9,380 bases of DNA from JBGAWK01 sp044227665 (GTDB lineage Bacteria; Bacteroidota; Bacteroidia; Chitinophagales; JADIYW01): positions 1 to 9,380 of the forward strand of contig JBGAWK010000074.1 in NCBI GenBank assembly GCA_044227665.1. Direction: 5' to 3'. Under the pieces are notes generated by a model. It did no database searches. It was not told the origin of the DNA and saw only the letters and a list, made by a program, of their open reading frames with translations. This document shows, piece after piece, positions 1 to 6,875 of the stretch (positions within the stretch are counted from its first letter, which is position 1; every line of letters starts with the position of its first letter). A program made the position numbers and the translations under genes.

Positions 1-274
1 TAGCATCTTTGACGTTTACAGGCTCATACTTCGTAAATCTCTTCAAGCCCATAAGCATTATCCTTAGTTCATCACCCGAAGCATAAGATTGTAGAGCATC
101 TTTGCCGGCTACATTTATTCTATTTAAGGCATCATACACATATTGATATTGTCCGTTGCCAGGTATGGTTATATTTGTCATATTCCCATTTTCATCATAC
201 GCCAGTGTATATTGATTGCCTTCAGCAGTTACTAATGTTTTCATCCTGTTTTTACTATCATAAGAAAACTGAAC
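1..274 (-). CDS. RHS/YD-repeat protein, internal fragment (cut at both ends)
   Basis: Reading the minus strand from the N gap to the window edge gives 91 residues with no stop and no obvious start, so this is an internal piece of a larger gene. It contains tandem YD-type units: YDSKNRM, then YDENGNMTNI, then YQYVYDALNRI, each spaced about 20 residues apart with intervening GNQY and GNGQY turns. This is the pattern of RHS/YD-repeat proteins, which form a large beta-cocoon shell and are usually secreted or surface-associated, often as toxin carriers or adhesins. After the last unit (about residue 53) the repeat pattern stops and the sequence becomes K/R/M-containing and non-repetitive, so this may be near the end of a repeat block. 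No toxin domain, signal peptide or partner gene can be seen. The family call rests on the repeat pattern alone. The role is not inferable. Confidence 0.72.
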
Positions 275-284
275 NNNNNNNNNN
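275..284. other. Assembly gap (10 Ns)
   Basis: Ten undetermined bases. The acyl-CoA dehydrogenase frame enters the gap from the right with its C-terminus unfinished. The RHS frame leaves it on the left without a start, in a different reading frame. Ten bases cannot hold the missing end of one gene and the missing beginning of the other, so the run is best read as a placeholder of unknown true length or a doubtful join. Confidence 0.97.
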
Positions 285-1820
285 TATTTTTTTAACCCTA
301 AGCAATAAAGACTCCATCACATATACTTCCAACATAATATCGGCAGCGTTCATAATAATTTCTTGCTCATCTTTCAGCTTAGTCATCAGCTTCTGTACAG
401 CACCACCTGCTACCAAAAGGAATGCTTTCTTAGCATTTTTCAGTGCCTTATCTTCAGCTGTAAATTGCCCCTCGTCTTCATCGCCAAAATCAGGAACACT
501 CATCAATTCTTTTTGGATAGCCATACCTGGTGTCATCAGGTCAATTTTTCCTGACATAGCCTTTTTCAGGAGCATATCTATAGAAAGCAGTCTATTAATT
601 TCATTGGTGCCTTCATAGATACGTGCAATACGAGAGTCGCGATAAGCACGTGGCGCGCCTGTTTCTTCGCTATATCCCATGCCCCCATGAATTTGGACAT
701 TTTCATCTACGATGAAGTCCAATACTTCAGAGCCAAAAACTTTTATAATTGCACATTCTATAGCGTACTCTTCTGCGCCACCGAGCAAAGCTTTGGCAAA
801 GTCTGCGCCACCAGATTTGAGTTCATGCTCTTTGTCTTCTATATTTTTGGCACATCTATAGGTGGCTACTTCTAAAGCAAATAAGCGTATGGCCATTTCT
901 GCAATCTTGTGCTGTATGGCACCAAATGTGCTTATAGATTTTCCAAACTGATTGCGCTCCAATGCGTACTTAACTGCCAAGTTAAATGCCTCACGAGCCC
1001 CACCTAGTGCCGTAGCTCCTAGTTTATACCTACCTATATTTAAAATATTGAAGGCGATAAGATGGCCTTTGCCACGCTCACCCAACATATTTTCAACAGG
1101 GATTTTACAATTTTCGAAGAATACCTGACGCGTAGAAGACCCCTTGATGCCCATCTTATCTTCTTCAGCACCCAAGGATAAACCAGGCGTTCCTTTTTCT
1201 ACTAGAAAACCAGTAAATTCTTTACCATCTATCTTGGCAAAAACGGTAAATAAGTCAGCAAATCCTGCATTTGTAATCCACATCTTTCCACCGTTAAGTA
1301 TCCAATTTTTGCCATCTTCACTAAGCGTTGCCGTAGTTTTTGCTCCCAATGCATCAGAACCAGCACTAGGCTCTGTAAGGCAATATGAAGCTGCCCATTC
1401 TCCAGATGCTAATTTGGGCAAATACTTAGCTTTTTGCTCTTCATTTCCAAAATATAATGTAGGTAAAGTTCCTATACCTATATGAGCTATAGTAGTGGTA
1501 GCAAAGGATCCTGTGCGTCCAAATTCTTCAGCAATGATACAGCCTGTAATCACATCCTGTTCCATCCCACCTAGAGCGTCTGGAATTGCGGTACTCAACA
1601 ACCCCAATTCTCCTGCTTTTTCCAACAAGGACTTAGACAGCCCTTCTTCTTGCTTCTCTATACGCTTATATATAGCCATAACTTCTTTTTCTACAAAGTC
1701 ACTAGCCATTTGGCGTACCATCAATTGTTCTTCTGTATAATCTTCAGGAGCAAAGACCATGGCAGGCGTAGAATCTTTTATAATAAATTCACCACCTTTT
1801 AAAGTTTGTGTAAGTTCCAT
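285..1820 (-). CDS. Acyl-CoA dehydrogenase, VLCAD-like, C-terminus missing in gap
   Basis: This is a flavoenzyme that oxidises fatty acyl-CoA to the trans-2-enoyl-CoA in the first step of beta-oxidation, passing electrons to electron-transfer flavoprotein. 512 residues are visible. The N-terminal helical domain spans about 30-145. The beta domain starts with the family signature CLTEPSAGSDA (147-157). The C-terminal helical domain begins near 255. The second signature is QIHGGMGYSEE (376-386), followed by RIARIYEGTNEI (397-408). E403 in YEGT aligns with the catalytic base of MCAD and VLCAD. The protein continues well beyond the usual roughly 380-residue core, as in the VLCAD/ACAD9 branch, where an extra C-terminal helical domain helps membrane association and dimer formation. 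Bacteroidota members of this type are, from memory, near 590-600 residues, so perhaps 80 residues are lost in the N gap. The ATG at 1820 is the natural start. It has no Shine-Dalgarno sequence. It lies 107 bases downstream of the hydroxylase gene on the same strand. Exact chain-length preference cannot be told. Confidence 0.93.
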
Positions 1821-1927
1821 TACGTATAATTATTTTGGTTATAAAATTAAGAATTATGCCTATTAGCAACTTTGCTTAGATGTTTATTATTATGTTAGGG
1901 ATTCTAAAAAGACGACTAATTATAGAG

Positions 1928-2581
1928 TTACGCCACCGAACCCTCGGTAGCGGCTCTTCTCTTTTTTTGTGCAAAAGAAGTATGATTTTTAACATCCCAT
2001 TCTTCTGTGGTAAATCCAAATGCTTTGTCGCTATCAAGATAGTGATGCTTGAGATGGTGTTTTTTTATTTGTTCAAAGAAAGGGTGTTTTAGAGCCATTT
2101 TATGAGCAGAAAGATGAGAGAACTCATAAAACATATAATATAATACGAGCAATCCAAACATGGCCTCACCCTTATTTACGCCCAGCATCGTACGACAAGT
2201 AGCATAGAAAAGAATACCCGAAGGAATACTTGCCCACAGCGGTGTGCTAATTTTATAATCATCGTTGGGGAATTGGTGGTGCAAGTCGTGGAACTCTTGT
2301 ATCAACCCAAAATCTATGGGCATATTTTCACTTTTGTGCAATATATTTTTATGTAAAAAAAACTCTAAATATCCCCAAAACTTGGCTATCAGGGGAATCA
2401 TCCAGATAAGATGTAAGGGTGAAACTCTTTTTATAACAAAAGATTTGAACAAAAAAAATATACCTATAGGCATGTAAAATGCAAAAGGCAACCAATATGG
2501 CTGATTTACCATAGCCTCATGAAGTTTATTGTCATGAACTTTATGGTATTCATTTGTATTAGAGACAATTTCCTTATGCAT
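1928..2581 (-). CDS. Fatty acid 2-hydroxylase-like membrane di-iron enzyme
   Basis: 217 residues, fatty acid hydroxylase/sterol desaturase superfamily. All the histidine clusters expected of the Scs7/FA2H type are present: H77-x4-H82, H98-x2-H101-H102 (HDLHHQFPNDD), H156-x3-H160 (HLSAHK) and H176-x2-H179-H180 (HHLKHH). That is ten histidines in the same order and spacing as the two-metal site of yeast Scs7. The stretch after the second cluster (FPNDDYKISTP) also resembles FA2H. Hydrophobic segments near 32-46, 57-75, 116-131 and 138-155 fit an integral membrane enzyme with a cytoplasmic metal site. The N-terminal cytochrome b5 domain of eukaryotic Scs7/FA2H is absent, so a separate electron donor is needed. 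The likely reaction is 2-hydroxylation of the acyl chain of membrane lipids such as sphingolipids or sulfonolipids. Carotenoid hydroxylase (CrtZ) is a related alternative, but the motif spacing favours FA2H. The next gene on this strand is an acyl-CoA dehydrogenase. The substrate is inferred. Confidence 0.83.
   Translation of the reverse strand: MHKEIVSNTNEYHKVHDNKLHEAMVNQPYWLPFAFYMPIGIFFLFKSFVIKRVSPLHLIWMIPLIAKFWGYLEFFLHKNILHKSENMPIDFGLIQEFHDLHHQFPNDDYKISTPLWASIPSGILFYATCRTMLGVNKGEAMFGLLVLYYMFYEFSHLSAHKMALKHPFFEQIKKHHLKHHYLDSDKAFGFTTEEWDVKNHTSFAQKKRRAATEGSVA
1931..1952 (-). terminator. Stem-loop at the stop codon of the hydroxylase gene (possible terminator)
   Basis: A 9-bp stem with a 4-base loop. 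On the minus strand it reads CGCTACCGA, loop GGGT, TCGGTGGCG, and the stop codon TAA follows immediately. One pair is G-U in the minus-strand RNA but C-A (unpaired) in plus-strand RNA, so the structure suits the hydroxylase mRNA better. It is much richer in G/C than its surroundings. There is no U-run directly after it; a TCTTTTT stretch comes about 15 bases later, so intrinsic termination is uncertain. It might instead stabilise the 3' end of the message. Confidence 0.4.
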
Positions 2582-2706
2582 ACAAGATTATTTATAGTTA
2601 AATATAATATGGTGGATACATTTTTTACGAATATTTTATTTACAACATAACAAATAATTTATTTATGAAATATGAAAAATAATGACGATACTATAATCTT
2701 TGTATC
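2582..2706. promoter_or_regulatory. AT-rich divergent spacer between hydroxylase and ppnP
   Basis: 125 bases separate two divergently read genes, so promoters for both must lie here unless they start inside coding sequence. On the plus strand AATCTTTG (2695-2702) matches the Bacteroidota -7 element TAnnTTTG at all but the first base and ends four bases before the ppnP ATG. On the minus strand TAATCTTG (2590-2583) is a similar one-mismatch match ending one base before the hydroxylase ATG. No convincing -33 TTG is seen for either. Nothing coding is visible. Confidence 0.4.
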
Positions 2707-2991
2707 ATGGTACAAGTAAATGAATATTTTGACGGAAAAGTAAAATCCCTGACGCTACAAAGCAGCGGAGGTAAGGAGACAGTAGGCGTAATGCTACCGG
2801 GGGAATATACGTTCAATACGGGACTTAGAGAAATAGTGACAGTTTTGTCTGGAAGTATGACAGTGTTATTGCCGGATAGTGAAGAATGGCAGTTAGTAGA
2901 AAAATTTGAGCGTTTCGATGTGGTCGCCAATTCCTCCTTTAGGCTCAAAATTTATAGCGACACAGCATACCTCTGTCAGTATATAGGCTAA
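2707..2991 (+). CDS. ppnP: Pyrimidine/purine nucleoside phosphorylase PpnP (cupin fold)
   Basis: 94 residues, the same length as E. coli PpnP (YaiE, DUF1255), and alignable with it end to end from memory. Shared features are the NEYFDGKVKSL start (5-15), VGVMLPGEYTF (26-36), the EIVTVLSGSMTVLLPD core (42-57), W61 and the closing YLCQYIG (88-94). The family is a small single-domain beta-barrel cupin that splits many nucleosides, including uridine, cytidine, adenosine, guanosine and inosine, with phosphate to give the base and ribose 1-phosphate in the cytoplasm. It therefore serves nucleoside salvage. The gene stands alone, divergent from the hydroxylase and 59 bases upstream of a peptidase that has its own promoter. 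The ATG is only four bases after a -7-like box, so the mRNA may be leaderless. No Shine-Dalgarno sequence is present. Confidence 0.93.
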   Translation: MVQVNEYFDGKVKSLTLQSSGGKETVGVMLPGEYTFNTGLREIVTVLSGSMTVLLPDSEEWQLVEKFERFDVVANSSFRLKIYSDTAYLCQYIG

Positions 2992-3008
2992 AATTCTAAT
3001 AATTTTTA

Positions 3009-3035
3009 TTGCGTATGCATATTTTTTTACCTTTG
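3009..3035 (+). promoter_or_regulatory. Bacteroidota-type promoter for the zinc metallopeptidase gene
   Basis: TACCTTTG at 3028-3035 is a perfect match to the phylum's -7 consensus TAnnTTTG. TTG at 3009-3011 (in TATTG) could be the -33 element, with a 16-base spacer that is slightly short for the usual range. The box ends 15 bases before the ATG at 3051, giving a short leader. It probably drives the peptidase and the genes following it. Confidence 0.6.
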
Positions 3036-3050
3036 GTAAAAAGATAGCTT

Positions 3051-3881
3051 ATGAGAATAGGGGGAAATAGAGAAAGTGGCAATGTTGAAGATCGCCGCGG
3101 TGGGGGTAAATATGTAGTAGGTGGTGGTATAGGCACTATCGTAATTGCATTGATAGTATTTCTGTTGGGTGGGGATCCTACTCAAGTGTTGAACATAGGA
3201 CAGCAACAAGTAGATATCCAAGAACAAACTACTGCTGATGCCAACGATGAAGGCAAAAAGTTTGTTTCTGTAGTATTAGCAAGTACAGAGGATGTTTGGA
3301 AAAAACAGTTTTCTGAAATGGGAAAATCCTATGAAGATCCAAGATTGGTATTATTTACACAGCAGACGATGTCGGGATGTGGTGGTGCTACACATGCGAC
3401 AGGACCTTTCTACTGCCCTGCTGACAGCAAGATATATTTAGACCTAAGTTTTTTTAGTGAGTTGAGTGGTAGATTTGGGTCAGAAGGGGAATTTGCCAAT
3501 GCCTACGTGATAGCCCATGAAGTAGGACACCATGTGCAGAACCTTATGGGTATCTCCTCAAAGGTACACCAAATGCAACAGCGTCTCAGCGAAGCTGAAG
3601 CCAATAAGTTGAGTGTGAAATTAGAACTTCAAGCAGATTTCCTTGCGGGCTTTTGGGCACACTATGCTCAGAATTTAGACCTTACGGAGGAAGATATACG
3701 CTCTGCACTCTCTGCCGCCAATGCTATCGGTGATGACAGATTGCAGAAAAATTCTCAGGGATATGTAGTTCCCGATGCTTTCACTCATGGCACATCAGAA
3801 CAACGTATGCAGTGGTTTTTTAAGGGATATAAATCTGGTAATATCAGTGAGGCGGATACTTTCAAAGACCCGGAACTATAA
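3051..3881 (+). CDS. Membrane-anchored neutral zinc metallopeptidase (YpfJ family)
   Basis: 276 residues, close to the usual length of the Zn_peptidase family typified by E. coli YpfJ. The N-terminus has the family's RESGNVEDRRGGG stretch (7-19), which supports the ATG chosen. One membrane helix follows at about 22-40, placing the rest outside the cytoplasm. The zincin motif is AHEVGHHVQNLMGI (155-168), with H156 and H160 as metal ligands and E157 as the catalytic acid/base. ELQADFLAG (192-200) is a conserved downstream block that may supply a third ligand. Other family blocks are SGCGGATHATGPFYCPAD (108-125) and IYLDLSFF (128-135). The C-terminus carries HGTSEQRMQWFFKGY (246-260). Three cysteines (C110, C122 and neighbouring residues) sit around the CGGA/FYC blocks, possibly pairing. 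Physiological substrates of this family are not known. It is followed after 11 bases by a lipoprotein gene, suggesting co-transcription. Confidence 0.9.
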   Translation: MRIGGNRESGNVEDRRGGGKYVVGGGIGTIVIALIVFLLGGDPTQVLNIGQQQVDIQEQTTADANDEGKKFVSVVLASTEDVWKKQFSEMGKSYEDPRLVLFTQQTMSGCGGATHATGPFYCPADSKIYLDLSFFSELSGRFGSEGEFANAYVIAHEVGHHVQNLMGISSKVHQMQQRLSEAEANKLSVKLELQADFLAGFWAHYAQNLDLTEEDIRSALSAANAIGDDRLQKNSQGYVVPDAFTHGTSEQRMQWFFKGYKSGNISEADTFKDPEL

Positions 3882-3892
3882 TTTTTTATAAA

Positions 3893-5410
3893 ATGAAACA
3901 TCTGGCATTAGCATTAATGCTTTTGGTCTTTTTTTCTTCTTCTTGTAAAAAAGAAGAAGCTGAGATTGCAAATATTATAGAGAATCCATACTTGGATGAG
4001 CCTCCTAAGCATCCCTATCTTGCAGACTCTCCATGGCCTATATCTCACCGCAATACTTATGCGCAAGCATCATCACCATATAGAGGTCTTACCTATATGC
4101 CGGGCATGATGACAAAAGATTATCAACCGCTTCTTCCCGGGCTTATCACTTTGGCTATATCTTCAAAATATCCAGATGGCAAACAAGCCATCTGGGGTAA
4201 TACGATAGGAACAGTGTTCAAAGCTATAGATGATGGACAAAGATTTAGAATCATCGCCAGCTACAATAAACCTGATGTAGCATTGCCGGATTTATTTTCT
4301 GTAGATAATGCAGTATCAGGAGCATATACATTGGTAGATAAAAATAATATATTTTATGTCCCCAAAGGGAATATGCTGAATGCCTATACTGACGAGATAT
4401 ACAATGATGCTGCATCTGCAATAATTGTAAAGCATAGCTTTGAAATCCCCGACACTTACAGACCCACTGACGACCGCATCGTGGGACTTACTATGACCTA
4501 TGATGGAAAATTGGCAGTAGCCTCCAATAATGGATGGATAGGCATATTGGAAAGAGATCTTACATTGATAGATACGTACCAATTTCCTGAAAATGAAGAG
4601 ATTTCCAACTCTATAGCCTGTGACGAGGAAGGAGGTATATATGTAGTAAGTAGTAAAAAAATGTATCGAATTCAGTGGACAGGCAGTCATTTGAGTACAG
4701 ATGAAGAAGCTGGAGGATGGATTGCCGATTATGAATATGGCGGTACGGCATCAGGAATCCGACTGGGAGAAGGGTCTGGCTCTACACCTACACTTATGGG
4801 TATAGATGGGCAGGATAAATTTGTAGTTATTACAGATGGTCAAGATCTTATGCATATTGTATTATTTTGGCGCAATGAAATCCCTGAGGACTGGCAACAA
4901 ATTTCAGGCACTAAAAGTCGCCGTATTGCTGCACAAGTCCCCGTAACATTTGGCAATGCTAATGCAAAAAAATCCTTGTCGGAACAGTCGGTATGCGTAA
5001 GAGGATATGGAGCATTGGTTGTAAATAACCTTCTAAAAAATAATACGGGCGTTCGCCTTATAGATTTACTGGCATCTGGAATACCTTCCAATGCACCGTA
5101 TGGTGCAGAAAAGTTTATTTGGAATCCTATTGACAGAAAATTATCATCACAATGGGTAAATAGACACGTAAGCTATCCCAATGGCATACCCTGTATGAGT
5201 TCTGCCACCCAATTGATATACAATATAGGACAGAAGAACGGCATTTGGACTTTTGAGGGCTTAGACTGGAAAACAGGACAAGTGTCTTTCCAATATACTT
5301 TAGGCAAAAACATAAATTTCAATAGTGCTTATGCGCCTACAGAAATAGGCCTCAACGGAGCTATATACAGTGGTACACTTTTAGGCATGGTAGGACTGTG
5401 GAATCCATAG
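3893..5410 (+). CDS. Putative surface lipoprotein with beta-propeller-like repeats, function unknown
   Basis: 505 residues. The first 17 form a type II signal peptide: MKH, a hydrophobic run LALALMLLVFF, then SSS and C18, the predicted lipidated cysteine. The lipobox has Ser rather than Leu at -3, which is common in this phylum. Right after it, KKEEAE (19-24) fits the Bacteroidota lipoprotein export signal (K followed by two acidic residues), so the mature protein is probably flipped to the cell surface. Residues 46-70 are W/P/Y-rich (SPWPISHRNTYAQ). From about 85 to 330 there are successive short strands with DxxGxIYV-like turns: NNIFYVPKGNM (151-161), YDGKLAVASNNGWIGIL (203-219), DEEGGIYVVSSKKMYRI (244-260) and DGQDKFVVITDG (305-316). 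This pattern suggests a beta-propeller. I recognise no catalytic motif and no named family. It lies 11 bases after a peptidase gene and 43 before an amine oxidase gene. A sensor, binding or scaffold role is only a guess. Confidence 0.8.
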   Translation: MKHLALALMLLVFFSSSCKKEEAEIANIIENPYLDEPPKHPYLADSPWPISHRNTYAQASSPYRGLTYMPGMMTKDYQPLLPGLITLAISSKYPDGKQAIWGNTIGTVFKAIDDGQRFRIIASYNKPDVALPDLFSVDNAVSGAYTLVDKNNIFYVPKGNMLNAYTDEIYNDAASAIIVKHSFEIPDTYRPTDDRIVGLTMTYDGKLAVASNNGWIGILERDLTLIDTYQFPENEEISNSIACDEEGGIYVVSSKKMYRIQWTGSHLSTDEEAGGWIADYEYGGTASGIRLGEGSGSTPTLMGIDGQDKFVVITDGQDLMHIVLFWRNEIPEDWQQISGTKSRRIAAQVPVTFGNANAKKSLSEQSVCVRGYGALVVNNLLKNNTGVRLIDLLASGIPSNAPYGAEKFIWNPIDRKLSSQWVNRHVSYPNGIPCMSSATQLIYNIGQKNGIWTFEGLDWKTGQVSFQYTLGKNINFNSAYAPTEIGLNGAIYSGTLLGMVGLWNP

Positions 5411-5453
5411 TATTATTGTGATAATTTGTAATTTTTTGTATTTTTAATAAAAA

Positions 5454-6806
5454 ATGCTTGATTACGAAGTAATAGTAATAGGTGCTGGCTATGCTGGGCT
5501 TACGGCAGCACGAAACTTGATTCGCGGTGGAAAAAAGGTATTATTACTTGAGGCCAGAGATCGTGTAGGTGGACGTGTATATACACATCATACTTCCCAA
5601 GGCTATTATATGGATAAAGGTGCTGGATGGATAGGGCCTACGCAGGATAGAATGTATGCGCTCCTGAAAGAATTTAATATCTCCGCACTGCCTACTTATA
5701 CTTCCGGCAAAAGCATATTCTACTACAATGATAAGAAAAAAAGGTATAGTGGGCTCATTCCTCCCGTAGGGATACACCACCTTATAGGTGTACAGCTTGC
5801 GCTCAACAAAATCAATAAATTTTCAAAAAAAATAAACCTCAAGGCTCCTTGGAACTCTCTTAATGCATCAATATATGATTCTATCACCACTGAGGATTGG
5901 ATGACTAAGCAGATGCCTAAGTCGCAGGTGGCAAGAGATATTTTCAAGCTAGCATTTGAGGCGGTATGGGCAGCCCATCCTCGTGAAGTATCTCTTCTGC
6001 ATACCCTATTTTATGTAAAATCCGGTGGAAATATAGAGTTACTTACCAATGTAAAGAATGGAGCACAGCAAGACAGAATCCTTGGAGGTGCGGATGCTCC
6101 AGCGCGGGCTTTGGCGCAACAGATAAAAGCACGTATACAGCTACAGGCGAAAGTTACAGCTATTGAACAAAATGCCGAAGGCGTAAAAATAATAGGCGAA
6201 AATTTTCAATATCAATCTAAAAAGGTGGTCATTGCCATGCCGCCTATCGTTGCTGACGATATAATTTTTACGCCGACACTGCCACCGATGCGACAATCTT
6301 TACAGAAGAAGATGCCTATGGGAAAGGTATGGAAAACCTTTATGGTATATGAAAAGCCATTTTGGCGCAAAATGGGTATGAATGGCATGATTACAGCTCC
6401 ACAAGAAAATGTGAGTGTCGTATTCGACAATAGTCCTAAGGATGAAAGTGTAGGCATCCTCATGGGCTTTGTTTCAGCAGATGCTGCAAGCTATTTCCAA
6501 GCTTTGTCACAGGAAGAACGGAAGGATGAAGTACTAGGCGCTTACAATAAATATTTTGGTGAAGTTGCAAATAATCCCATACATTATGAGGATCACTGTT
6601 GGACTGAAGATCCTCTCACCAAGGGGTGTTATGTGGGACTTATGCCTCCATCTGTGATGACATCTTACGGTACTGCACTATGTCGTCCCGTAGTCCATAT
6701 CCATTGGGCAGGTACTGAAACTTCAGAAATATGGAACGGCTACATGGAGGGAGCAATTCGTTCCGGTGAACGCGTAGCAGCAGAGATATTGGATATTATG
6801 GTATAA
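5454..6806 (+). CDS. Flavin monoamine oxidase, MAO-A/B-like
   Basis: 450 residues, FAD-dependent amine oxidase superfamily. These enzymes oxidise an amine to an imine, which hydrolyses to the aldehyde, with O2 giving H2O2. The N-terminal FAD-binding fold has VIVIGAGYAGL (6-16) and LLEARDRVGGR (31-41), with E33 placed to bind the ribose. The C-terminal half matches human MAO closely: WKTFMVYEKPFWRK (293-306), KGCYVGLMPP (390-399), VHIHWAGTETSEIWNGYMEG (414-433) and SGERVAAEIL (437-446). C392 aligns with MAO-B Cys397, which binds FAD covalently. Y393 and Y430 align with the aromatic cage Tyr398 and Tyr435, and K294 aligns with Lys296. The roughly 65-residue C-terminal tail with the mitochondrial membrane anchor is absent. 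No signal peptide is seen, so it should be cytoplasmic. A-rich bases, but no Shine-Dalgarno sequence, precede the ATG. The actual amine substrate cannot be told. Its neighbour is a predicted surface lipoprotein, a different compartment. Confidence 0.92.
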   Translation: MLDYEVIVIGAGYAGLTAARNLIRGGKKVLLLEARDRVGGRVYTHHTSQGYYMDKGAGWIGPTQDRMYALLKEFNISALPTYTSGKSIFYYNDKKKRYSGLIPPVGIHHLIGVQLALNKINKFSKKINLKAPWNSLNASIYDSITTEDWMTKQMPKSQVARDIFKLAFEAVWAAHPREVSLLHTLFYVKSGGNIELLTNVKNGAQQDRILGGADAPARALAQQIKARIQLQAKVTAIEQNAEGVKIIGENFQYQSKKVVIAMPPIVADDIIFTPTLPPMRQSLQKKMPMGKVWKTFMVYEKPFWRKMGMNGMITAPQENVSVVFDNSPKDESVGILMGFVSADAASYFQALSQEERKDEVLGAYNKYFGEVANNPIHYEDHCWTEDPLTKGCYVGLMPPSVMTSYGTALCRPVVHIHWAGTETSEIWNGYMEGAIRSGERVAAEILDIMV

Positions 6807-6875
6807 ACGCAACTGTACGAAAATTCCATGGAACGCGTAAACTGAATGATTGAAAATATTTCTTTCCTATCACTA
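6807..6875. other. Short convergent spacer between amine oxidase and lolD-like gene
   Basis: 69 bases lie between two genes that end toward each other. The spacer holds a perfect 10-bp palindrome TTCCATGGAA (6824-6833) and ACGCGT next to it. I see no hairpin with a loop and U-run, so a shared bidirectional terminator is not evident. Confidence 0.35.

Noticed and set aside
275..284. Fusion of the RHS protein and the dehydrogenase
   Set aside because: The frames do not match across the ten Ns, and both genes are cut. An assembly placeholder explains this better than a real fusion.
175..618. A plus-strand open frame running across the N gap
   Set aside because: It depends on unknown bases and is antisense to both the RHS fragment and the dehydrogenase. 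Its sequence resembles no family.
1144..1485. A 113-codon plus-strand frame
   Set aside because: It lies fully antisense to the well-supported acyl-CoA dehydrogenase signature region and has no recognisable domain.
4316..4690. A 124-codon minus-strand frame inside the lipoprotein gene
   Set aside because: It is antisense to a gene with a clear signal peptide and continuous beta-strand pattern. Its own translation is Cys/Tyr/Ile-rich and unlike a folded domain.
5411..5453. Possible separate promoter for the amine oxidase (TAATTTG and TAATTTTTTG stretches)
   Set aside because: Neither has the two-base spacing of TAnnTTTG, and the region is simply very T/A-rich. A promoter cannot be excluded but is not supported.
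6824..6833. Perfect palindrome TTCCATGGAA between convergent genes
   Set aside because: It has no loop and no following U-run, so it is not a terminator. Ten bases of palindrome can occur by chance, and nothing around it suggests an operator.
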